Shown: positions 25,645-32,805 of the stretch, piece after piece
How the letters are laid out: each line of letters starts with the position of its first letter
How positions within the stretch are numbered: the stretch's first letter is position 1
Source of the DNA: Thermincola carboxydiphila
GTDB lineage: Bacteria; Bacillota; Thermincolia; Thermincolales; UBA2595
DNA length: 64,000 nucleotides
Assembly (NCBI GenBank): GCA_016841325.1
Contig: JAENZJ010000006.1
Span: 83,380 to 147,379 of the forward strand
Reading direction: 5' to 3'
Made by a program: the position numbers and the translations under genes
The notes under the pieces: model-generated
What the model was told of the DNA's origin: nothing
Database searches by the model: none
The model's input: only the letters and a program-made list of their open reading frames with translations

Positions 25645-26772
25645 TTGCACAAGATTGCACAGATAAGGGACGAGCTGTCACAGACTATACTTGAAAGGAC
25701 CTCGCTGGTTGACGGGCTGTTCATGGGTATGCTGACAGGTCAGCATGTATTGTTTATCGGACCTCCGGGGACTGCCAAGAGCATGCTGGTCAATGAATTT
25801 GGCAGGCGGCTTGATGGGGGAAGACAATTTTCCTACCTGATGACCAAATTCACCAAACCTGATGAAATTATCGGGTCCGTTTCCCTCAGAGGTCTGGAAA
25901 ACGATGAGTACAAACGGGTACTCACCGGAAAAATAGCTGACTCCCATTTCGTTTTTCTCGATGAAATTTTTAATTCTAACAGCAGTTGTGCAAATACAAT
26001 TCTTACCATCCTTAATGAAAGGCGGTACCATAACGGGACCGATATAGTTGAAGTGCCCCTGATAATGATGGTAGGGGCTACCAACCACCTTCCCTCTGAA
26101 ACCGGTGACGAACTACAGGCTTTTTATGACAGGTTCCTGTTCCGGTATGAGCTTGAATATATCAGGGATATTGAGAACCTGCGCCGGCTTTTTGCCCTGA
26201 CCGACACCGGCCGGTTTACGCGGTATACACTGGAGGAATTAAGGCAATGGCAGTCAGAGGTCAGGGATGTTGAGGTTCCTGATGATATTGTGAATAAGGT
26301 TATCAGCCTGGTGATTAAACTCAGGGAAGCCGGTGTGGTTATCTCAGACCGGCGGTTTCGCGAGAGCCGCAGGGTCCTGCAGGCCCATGCATGGTTGTAC
26401 GGGCGCAGCAGAGTTGGTTTGGAGGACCTCGATGTCCTTGGCGATATATTCTGGCTTCAGCCTGAGGACAAAAGGGTGTTCCGGGAGGTCCTGTTTACGG
26501 TGAAAATGGCTGTTGAGTCCCAGGCTGCCGAACTGCTGAAAGAGGCCCGGCAGATCAGGGACAGGTTCAGGTCTCTGGATGACAGGGCCAGAAAGCAGGT
26601 CCTGGGCGGAGAGATGAATACCCGCCTGGCTGAAATTGCTGACCGTCTGCGGGAACTTAGGGAGCTGGCGGGTGTGCCCGGGTCAGTCCTGACCGATGCT
26701 GCTGCCGGAGTTGAGGAGGTACATGCAGAGATTATCAGGGAATGTCTGGACCTGGATACCGGGACGGTATAA
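25645..26772 (+). CDS. MoxR-family AAA+ ATPase (RavA-like)
   Basis: A 375-residue AAA+ ATPase with Walker A GPPGTAKS, Walker B FVFLDEIF and the MoxR-type NTILTILNERRYHNG loop. Together with the VWA protein encoded just downstream it forms the RavA-ViaA or MoxR-VWA pair, thought to remodel or help load protein complexes. It is shorter than E. coli RavA and lacks an evident LARA domain. TTG 25645 is ten bases after AAAGGAG; the longer frame from 25579 has no binding site. AT-rich promoter-like sequence (TATAATATAATAT) lies at about 25545. Confidence 0.88.
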   Translation: MHKIAQIRDELSQTILERTSLVDGLFMGMLTGQHVLFIGPPGTAKSMLVNEFGRRLDGGRQFSYLMTKFTKPDEIIGSVSLRGLENDEYKRVLTGKIADSHFVFLDEIFNSNSSCANTILTILNERRYHNGTDIVEVPLIMMVGATNHLPSETGDELQAFYDRFLFRYELEYIRDIENLRRLFALTDTGRFTRYTLEELRQWQSEVRDVEVPDDIVNKVISLVIKLREAGVVISDRRFRESRRVLQAHAWLYGRSRVGLEDLDVLGDIFWLQPEDKRVFREVLFTVKMAVESQAAELLKEARQIRDRFRSLDDRARKQVLGGEMNTRLAEIADRLRELRELAGVPGSVLTDAAAGVEEVHAEIIRECLDLDTGTV

Positions 26773-26777
26773 ATGAT

Positions 26778-28289
26778 ATGAAAAGAAATGCTGTTATTAT
26801 AAATACATCTGTAAAAGAGGTTTATCAATGGCTGGGACGGCACTCCCGGGAAGTGGGAAGACTGCTGGCCCGCGGGGAACAGTCTGTCAGCCTGTTTCCT
26901 TTTGTTCTTGAGGATATCTTTTTTGCCCTTTATATGGATTTCCCAAAGCTGCATTCGATTAATGAAATTTCCACCGGAGCGAGGCTGAACCGCCTGGTAT
27001 TGGAACAGCTTATGAAAAGCCGGGAGTTTAAGAATGCCAGGTCATATACCCGGGGAAACCTGCAGGGCTCAGGAATGGCTGCCATGTATTTTGCGGAACT
27101 GGTCCTTGCCGGCCTGCCCAGTGAGATTGCGGACACAGCCAACGAGATTTATCTAAACGAAGCGGATCTTAAAGAAGCTCTTTTAAACCGGGAGGTATCG
27201 TATAAAATAGCCCGGATTGCCAGGGGATTTTCCAGGGAAGAGGTTGGGCTGGCATATGAGAATACCGCGCGGAAGTGGCAGGCCAGGCTGGAAGAAAACC
27301 AAAAAAACCTCAGGAGTCTCGCGGCAAGGCTCAGTATGCTCTGGAACACTTCAGGCAGCAGGCGTACCGCCTTTTCCGGGGACAGTGACACCAAAGGTGA
27401 AAAGAGAGGGCGGTTTGAGACAGGAAATGAAGGGCTCGGAGATAATAAAGGGGTTTGGACCAGGGGGGACCTGGGTAATCACCTGAAACTGGTAGAGACC
27501 TATTATAATTCCCCCAAGCTCAAGAGGCTGGCCCAAAGGGTGGGCCGCCTCAGGGAAGTTAGGGAGCAGCGGCTGGGACGCTCAGGGTTGGAAGACGTGT
27601 CTGAGGTGAGGGGGATTGATTACGGCAATGACCTTTCCATGGTGGTCCCGGAGGAGTGGCTGGACTATTTTAACCCCCATAAAAAAGCCCTCTTCAGGAA
27701 AAAGTATGCCGATGAAACCCTCTGCCTTTATGACCTGAAGGCCAAAAATCCACGGGGGAGGGGCAGTATGATTATCTGCCTGGATAATTCGGGTTCCATG
27801 CAGGGGCCCAAGGAGGAAGCCAGTAAGGCTATTGCCATTGCCCTCATGGAAATTGCGGTTTCTCAGAAGAGGGATTTTGTTGTTATTATGTTTGGTGGGT
27901 CTGATGATGACCTCAGGGTTTTTGAAGTACCGGGGGGGCGCTGTACCCCGGAACAGCTTGTGGAAATAGGGGAACATTTCCTTTGTTCTGCAGGAACCGA
28001 TTTTGAAAAACCACTGACCGAGGCACTCCGTTACCTGGAAAAGGACAAATATCCGGGAGCGGATATAGTGTTTATTACTGACGGGGTATGTAATGTCAGC
28101 CGGGAGTTCCTGACAGGGTTTACAGCTGCCAAAAGGGCCCGGCGGTTCAGGACGATTGTGGTTATGGTAAACTATGGGAATGTCTCCAGGGCGCCTGTGG
28201 AGACATTTTGTGATGAGCTGTTAGTCAGCAAAGACCTGAAGGGTATTGATATTGCCGGCGAGCTGTTTGGCCGGATGCAGGGAGGGTGA
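26778..28289 (+). CDS. VWA-domain protein (ViaA-like)
   Basis: A 503-residue cytosolic protein with a helical N-terminal part and a C-terminal von Willebrand A domain whose MIDAS motif is CLDNSGSMQGP, followed by FITDGVCNVS. It is the expected partner of the upstream MoxR ATPase. ATG 26778 starts five bases after the upstream stop; the alternative ATG 26742 overlaps the ATPase gene by 31 bases and has a slightly better purine-rich site, so the exact start is open. Confidence 0.87.
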   Translation: MKRNAVIINTSVKEVYQWLGRHSREVGRLLARGEQSVSLFPFVLEDIFFALYMDFPKLHSINEISTGARLNRLVLEQLMKSREFKNARSYTRGNLQGSGMAAMYFAELVLAGLPSEIADTANEIYLNEADLKEALLNREVSYKIARIARGFSREEVGLAYENTARKWQARLEENQKNLRSLAARLSMLWNTSGSRRTAFSGDSDTKGEKRGRFETGNEGLGDNKGVWTRGDLGNHLKLVETYYNSPKLKRLAQRVGRLREVREQRLGRSGLEDVSEVRGIDYGNDLSMVVPEEWLDYFNPHKKALFRKKYADETLCLYDLKAKNPRGRGSMIICLDNSGSMQGPKEEASKAIAIALMEIAVSQKRDFVVIMFGGSDDDLRVFEVPGGRCTPEQLVEIGEHFLCSAGTDFEKPLTEALRYLEKDKYPGADIVFITDGVCNVSREFLTGFTAAKRARRFRTIVVMVNYGNVSRAPVETFCDELLVSKDLKGIDIAGELFGRMQGG

Positions 28290-28293
28290 ACTA

Positions 28294-29097
28294 ATGCCAG
28301 TTGATTATCACATCCATACCAAAATGTGCGGCCATGCTTCCGGAGAAATGGAGGAGTATGTTGCGTCTGCCAGGCAAAAAGGGCTCAGGGAAATAGGTTT
28401 TGCCGACCATATCCCCATGTATTTTCTGCCTCCCGCAAAGAGGGATGATTCCATTGCCATGAAAGAAGAGGAACTGGATACCTATGTGGGACGGGTCCGG
28501 GAAATTCAGGAAAAGTATTATCCTTTCCCCATTAAGCTTGGTATGGAAGCTGATTTCGTGCCCGGTATGGAAAATGAGCTGAAGGCAGTCTTAAAAAGGC
28601 ACGATCTTGATTATATATTGGGCTCGGTTCACTATCTTGATGGCTGGGGTTTCGACAATCCTGCGCAAAGGGATGGCTATGACAGGTGGGATCTGTATGA
28701 ATTGTACCGGCGCTATTTTTCTACTGTACAGAAAGCAGCGGCCAGTGGTATTTTCGACAGTCTGGCCCATCCTGACCTGATAAAGAAATTTGGTATCCGG
28801 CCAGAAGGGGATATTACAGAAATCTATGAGGATACCGTACGGGAAATAGCTGCTGCCGGGGTTTGTATCGAAGTTAATACCTCCGGATTGCGAGTGCCTG
28901 CCGGCGAAATTTATCCCAATACCGGTTTTTTGCAGCTTTGCCATAAATACAGGGTACCCGTTACCCTTGGTTCTGATGCTCATCTGCCGCAGCAAGTGGG
29001 TGCCGGCTTTAAAGAGGCTGTTGATATTTTAAAAAGTGTCGGGTATACTAAAGTGGTTACTTTTACGGGGAAAAACAAAAATTACTATCAGATATGA
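28294..29097 (+). CDS. PHP-domain phosphatase (HisJ-like)
   Basis: A 267-residue PHP metallohydrolase resembling histidinol-phosphatase HisJ. Metal-binding motifs are VDYHIHTKMCGHA, GFADHIP, EADFVPG, GSVHYLDGW, AHPDLIKKF and LGSDAHLP. No other his genes are near, so a different phosphate ester is possible. ATG 28294 follows GGAGGG, four bases after the stop of the VWA gene, suggesting one operon. Confidence 0.88.
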   Translation: MPVDYHIHTKMCGHASGEMEEYVASARQKGLREIGFADHIPMYFLPPAKRDDSIAMKEEELDTYVGRVREIQEKYYPFPIKLGMEADFVPGMENELKAVLKRHDLDYILGSVHYLDGWGFDNPAQRDGYDRWDLYELYRRYFSTVQKAAASGIFDSLAHPDLIKKFGIRPEGDITEIYEDTVREIAAAGVCIEVNTSGLRVPAGEIYPNTGFLQLCHKYRVPVTLGSDAHLPQQVGAGFKEAVDILKSVGYTKVVTFTGKNKNYYQI

Positions 29098-29208
29098 TTA
29101 GGTTTCATGATGCTAAAACTGCTTTAATATGATATACTATTAATTGGGTTTTCCGGTTATACTAATGCCGGCAGACCAAACCCGAGGGTTACGAAAGGGT
29201 GATAGTTT

Positions 29209-30192
29209 GTGGATTTGATTTCTCACGGATTAATGGGGACAGTAATGGCCGGGCTCGGGCTTAACAAGAAATTCGGCCTTGCCGGTACGGTGACAATGAT
29301 TATCGCCAATATTGCCCCAGACCTTGATATTGTAGCAGGTCTCAAGGGACCTAAGGCATTTTATAAATATCACCGTGAAATAACGCATTCACTGCTTGGG
29401 GCGGCTGTACTGTGGGCCCTGATTTCAGGAGGGATTTACCTCTTTACCCCGCTGGACAGTTTTGCTGCCATTTTTATAATGGTTGGCGCGGGACTGGCGG
29501 GTCACCTGGTGATGGACTCGTTTACACCCTGGGGGCTGCCGCTTTTTTACCCGTTTTCGTCTAAAAAGTATGGTTTTGACCTGATTTGGTTTTTTGACCC
29601 GGTGATGATAACTTCCATGGTGGGCAGTGTTTACCTGGCATACCACTTCCCGGGGCACGAGATAATGTTTTATATTTTGGGTATTGGAATGATTGCATCT
29701 TACCTCCTGCTGCGGGTTTTCCAGAAACGTAAGGCCCGCCGGATGGCTGCAGGTGAAGTGGGCCCCAGGTTCAGGGATGCAGAGGTGTATGTACTGCCTT
29801 CAGCTATCAGCCCCTTTATGTGGGATGTTATTTATAAGGCCAGAAGCCAGTACCTTTATGTAAGTGTTGATACCAGGAAAAAAGAGATCCTGGCTGCCAG
29901 GGAGTTTGTTTCTGCCTCATATCACAGGTGTATTAAGCAGTCCTGTGATGCGGAACTGGTGGATATCTTTCTGAAAAGGGCACGTTTTCCCTTTTACAGT
30001 TTTGACAGAATTGACGGCGGGTACAGAGTGGAATGGTGTGATGCCCAGCTGCTTAACCTGGGCGGGGTGCACGGTGTTACTGTTTACCTAAGTGATTGTG
30101 GCGCCGTTACCGGTGAAAAACTGCAAGTGAAAAAGCCGGTGCGCCGCCGTAGGAGAAAAATTGAAGACTACCTTCAGGAGGAAGCGTCATAA
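29209..30192 (+). CDS. DUF457/YdjM-like membrane-bound metal-dependent hydrolase
   Basis: A 327-residue protein with the family hallmarks HGLMGTVMAGLGL near the start, NIAPDLDIV, the HREITHSLL motif and GHLVMDSFTPWGLPLFYPF, with four or so membrane helices in the first 170 residues and a cytosolic C-terminal domain. The family is predicted to be phospholipase-like, without a firmly known substrate. GTG 29209 follows AAAGGGTG. It ends before the long hairpin at 30229. Confidence 0.85.
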   Translation: MDLISHGLMGTVMAGLGLNKKFGLAGTVTMIIANIAPDLDIVAGLKGPKAFYKYHREITHSLLGAAVLWALISGGIYLFTPLDSFAAIFIMVGAGLAGHLVMDSFTPWGLPLFYPFSSKKYGFDLIWFFDPVMITSMVGSVYLAYHFPGHEIMFYILGIGMIASYLLLRVFQKRKARRMAAGEVGPRFRDAEVYVLPSAISPFMWDVIYKARSQYLYVSVDTRKKEILAAREFVSASYHRCIKQSCDAELVDIFLKRARFPFYSFDRIDGGYRVEWCDAQLLNLGGVHGVTVYLSDCGAVTGEKLQVKKPVRRRRRKIEDYLQEEAS

Positions 30193-30228
30193 CTTTATTA
30201 GACAGCCTTAAAATTTAATATCAACACC

Positions 30229-30351
30229 AAGGAGTGGCAGATATGTTCCTGCACGACGGCAACAATTCAGCTTGTTACCGGCTCCCGCATTCGCGGCTCG
30301 CCGATAAGCTGACATCAGACTCGTCGTTCCGGAAAATATCTGCCACTTCTT
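30229..30351. other. Long multi-bulged hairpin (123 nt)
   Basis: Nested complementary blocks: 30229-30244 with 30336-30351 (16 bp, one G-U), TTCC with GGAA, ACGAC (30253-30257) with GTCGT (30323-30327), TCAGCTT (30267-30273) with AAGCTGA (30306-30312), CGGC with GCCG and CCGC with GCGG around a four-base loop. About 40 pairs in all, ending in a T-rich TTATTTATG. It could be a structured RNA, a large terminator of the DUF457 gene, or a small palindromic mobile element. Confidence 0.75.
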
Positions 30352-30428
30352 TTATTTATGCCCAAATTATAGTGGCTGCCCCATTAGGTTATTGTACCAC
30401 CGGGCAAGAATGAATCCGGATCAGGGCG

Positions 30429-30545
30429 TTAATCATCAACAAAAGTAAACAATTCATCGATGGTTGTATGTAACGTCCTGGCTATATCATGGGCCAGCTT
30501 TAATGAAGGATTGTACTTTCCCTTTTCCAGGTGAAGAAAAAAATA
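30429..30545 (-). pseudogene. Remnant of an XRE-family HTH regulator
   Basis: Minus-strand translation ending at the stop 30431-30429 reads [17 protein letters not shown] followed by [16 protein letters not shown], the typical last 35 residues of short YozG-like XRE regulators. The upstream helices and any start are missing: the frame dissolves into poly-Phe at about 30545. Remaining bases to 30688 show no known feature. Confidence 0.7.
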
Positions 30546-30688
30546 CAAAAAAAGTATTCACACCTTCCTGAAGACAAAACACTACCAATAGAGGTTACTG
30601 TAAGCAAGGAATACAACATGTTGTGTATTAGTGAGCTTTTGTCAATAAAACCAAGAAAACCGGGGATAATCGGCGAAAATAATTTTAC

Positions 30689-30719
30689 AAAAAACTCTAA
30701 AGTTTAGGAGGAGTTTTTT
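30689..30719. terminator. Terminator-like hairpin before the dcw cluster
   Basis: AAAAAACTC pairs with GAGTTTTTT, with an inner TAA/TTA extension. Symmetric A/T tails allow action in both directions. It isolates mraZ from upstream transcription. Confidence 0.75.
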
Positions 30720-30747
30720 CGATTATGGAGAATAACAGTGGTATAAA
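30718..30747 (+). promoter_or_regulatory. Probable mraZ promoter
   Basis: TTCGAT (30718-30723), 18-bp spacer, TATAAA (30742-30747). The -10 lies between the first two AGTG repeats. Confidence 0.45.
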
Positions 30748-30772
30748 GTGGGGATAAGTGGGGGAAAGTGTT
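30737..30772 (+). promoter_or_regulatory. MraZ operator: four AGTG(G) repeats, 10-bp period
   Basis: AGTGG at 30737, 30747 and 30757 and AGTGT at 30767, each exactly 10 bp apart on one face of the helix. MraZ is known to bind direct repeats of GTGGG/TGGGN type at this spacing before its own gene; autorepression is inferred. Confidence 0.8.
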
Positions 30773-30809
30773 CCGAAACCCCGCTTTGGTGGGGGCAGGT
30801 GAACAGGCC

Positions 30810-31247
30810 ATGTTTGTGGGGGAGTATCAACATACTATAGATACAAAAGGAAGGCTGATTATTCCCCAGAAATTCAGGGATGGCCTGGGAGAAAAGTTTA
30901 TTGCCACCAAAGGCCTGGATAACTGTCTGTTTGTTTACCCCATGGATGCCTGGCAGCAGATTGAACAGAAGTTTAAAACGATCCCATCAACCAGCAAGGA
31001 TGCCAGGGCTTTTGCCAGACTGTTTTTTTCAGGTGCCACTGAATGTGAACTGGACAAACAGGGCAGGATATTACTCCCGGCAAACCTCAGGGAACACGCA
31101 GGCCTGGAAAAAGAAGTGGTGGTACTTGGAGTATCCACTAAGGTAGAGATTTGGAGCAGGGAAAATTGGGAAAAATACAGCAGTGAAGCTGAACCGACTT
31201 ATGAGGAAATTGCCGAAAAAATTGTTGAGTTTGACCTCGGTATTTAA
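30810..31247 (+). CDS. mraZ: Transcriptional regulator MraZ
   Basis: A 145-residue MraZ with two SpoVT/AbrB-like halves: [20 protein letters not shown] and [20 protein letters not shown]. It binds DNA upstream of its own gene and controls the division and cell-wall cluster that follows. The ATG 30810 gives the canonical MFVGEY start; the frame extends upstream to 30768 but those residues are encoded by operator DNA. First gene of the dcw cluster. Confidence 0.96.
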   Translation: MFVGEYQHTIDTKGRLIIPQKFRDGLGEKFIATKGLDNCLFVYPMDAWQQIEQKFKTIPSTSKDARAFARLFFSGATECELDKQGRILLPANLREHAGLEKEVVVLGVSTKVEIWSRENWEKYSSEAEPTYEEIAEKIVEFDLGI

Positions 31248-31287
31248 TTCAGACAAAAAGAAAGATATTTAGAAAGGTGAAGGCGGG

Positions 31288-32253
31288 ATGAAAAATTTCC
31301 ACCATGTTCCTGTAATGTTGCACGAAGTTATGACGCACCTGAATCTGAAGCAGGGTGGAACATATGTAGACTGTACACTGGGTGGAGGCGGGCATACATT
31401 AGAGATAATAAAAAAAATCCAACCCGGTGGCCGGGTCATAGGCATTGACCAGGACCCTAATGCATTGGCAGCCGCACGGCAGAGGCTTGAAAGTTATGGC
31501 CAGAGCATTGTTTTTGTTCACAGCAACTATTACAGGCTAAAAGAGATTTCTGCAGAACTGGACCTGGATGGAGCAGACGGGGTCCTTTTTGACCTCGGGG
31601 TGTCCTCACACCAGCTTGACGAAGGAGAACGGGGTTTTAGCTATATGCAGGATGCATCCCTGGACATGCGGATGAATCCGGGAGACAGGGTAACAGCAGA
31701 ACAAATTGTCAATGAAAAGACAGAGGATGAGCTGGCTGCGATAATCAGGGACTTTGGTGAAGAAAGATGGGCCAGAAGAATTGCCCGGTTTATAGTTGAG
31801 TACCGGGAGAAAAGTCCCATACATACAACGGGAGAGCTTGTGGAAATTATTAAAAAGGCTGTCCCGGCAGGTGCCAGAAGGGAAGGGCCGCATCCGGCAA
31901 AACGTACGTTCCAGGCCCTGAGGATTGCTGTTAATGACGAATTGAACAGGTTCAGGAATGCGCTGCATGATGCTGTGGATATCACCAGGCCCGGAGGGCG
32001 GATTTGTGTGATATCATTTCATTCCCTGGAGGACAGAATCGCTAAAGAGGTGTTCCGCGACCTGGCAAAATCCTGTATATGTCCCCCGGGGCTGCCTGTC
32101 TGTATGTGCAATAAAAAACAGCAGGTCCGGGTCCTTACCGGTAAGCCTGTACTGCCGACTCCGGAAGAGCTTCAAGTCAACCCGCGCGCCCGAAGCGCCA
32201 AACTCAGAGCAGCGGAAAAGTGCCGAGTTCTAAACAACGGGGAGGATGAATAA
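31288..32253 (+). CDS. rsmH: 16S rRNA m4C1402 methyltransferase
   Basis: N4-methylates C1402 in the 16S rRNA decoding centre using SAM; 321 residues. Characteristic start HHVPVMLHEVM, SAM-binding DCTLGGGGHT, GVSSHQLDEGERGFSY and HPAKRTFQALRIAVN with the final ISFHSLEDR block. ATG 31288 after AAGGTGAAGGCGGG. Second in the dcw order, as is usual. Confidence 0.97.
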   Translation: MKNFHHVPVMLHEVMTHLNLKQGGTYVDCTLGGGGHTLEIIKKIQPGGRVIGIDQDPNALAAARQRLESYGQSIVFVHSNYYRLKEISAELDLDGADGVLFDLGVSSHQLDEGERGFSYMQDASLDMRMNPGDRVTAEQIVNEKTEDELAAIIRDFGEERWARRIARFIVEYREKSPIHTTGELVEIIKKAVPAGARREGPHPAKRTFQALRIAVNDELNRFRNALHDAVDITRPGGRICVISFHSLEDRIAKEVFRDLAKSCICPPGLPVCMCNKKQQVRVLTGKPVLPTPEELQVNPRARSAKLRAAEKCRVLNNGEDE

Positions 32254-32255
32254 GT

Positions 32256-32747
32256 TTGTTAGTAGCTAAAGAAAGCTTTGACTACCGGAACCTTCCGCAG
32301 GAACAGCAGCATAACCGGACCGTGGTCAGGAAGGTCCGTAGAGTAAGGGCAAAAACAAAGTTTGTGTACTGTACTATTGCAGTGGTCACTCTTTGCCTTG
32401 CATTTTTGCTCGTTTCCCGGAACGCGGAGATTGCCTCGGCAGGCTACGATATCTTAGCTCTGAGAAAAGAGCTCCAGGAACTGGATACTCAAAACCAGAT
32501 TCTGCAGCGAAAAATTGATGAAATGAAATCCCTTGAGAACATAGAGTATATGGCAACTGTCAGGCTTGGCATGGAAAAACCTGAGCTGGCAGAAGGAGTT
32601 GAATTTGTTCCTGTCGAATACTCTAAAGCCGGCTCAAAGGGTGCGATAGGGATAGCTTCTGCTGCAGAGGTTCCGGAGGAACCGGTCCGGGAGCAGCAGA
32701 AAAGAAATTCCCTGGTTCAGGCCCTCGCTAGTCTGATCAACGGATAA
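32256..32747 (+). CDS. ftsL: Cell division protein FtsL
   Basis: A 163-residue bitopic protein: basic cytosolic N terminus, one membrane helix (CTIAVVTLCLAFLLVS, about 40-55), then a heptad-rich coiled coil (LRKELQELDTQNQILQRKI) and an extracytoplasmic tail. Its location between rsmH and spoVD fits FtsL of the divisome FtsQLB complex. The TTG start at 32256 is ten bases after GGGGAGG and two bases after the rsmH stop. Confidence 0.88.
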   Translation: MLVAKESFDYRNLPQEQQHNRTVVRKVRRVRAKTKFVYCTIAVVTLCLAFLLVSRNAEIASAGYDILALRKELQELDTQNQILQRKIDEMKSLENIEYMATVRLGMEKPELAEGVEFVPVEYSKAGSKGAIGIASAAEVPEEPVREQQKRNSLVQALASLING

Positions 32748-32805
32748 CCGGGGTTAACCGGACGGAGTTGAAGCAACCAATAGAAAACAGAGGGGTTGAC
32801 TTCAG

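Noticed and set aside
30229..30351. Integron attC site or retron as an explanation of the hairpin
   Set aside because: No RYYYAAC/GTTRRRY ends, no integrase or reverse transcriptase nearby.
30531..30707. 58-codon plus-strand ORF (GTG start) in the gap before mraZ
   Set aside because: Open and with a mixed composition, but has no ribosome binding site, overlaps the XRE remnant and ends within the terminator; could be a decayed fragment, not supported as a gene.
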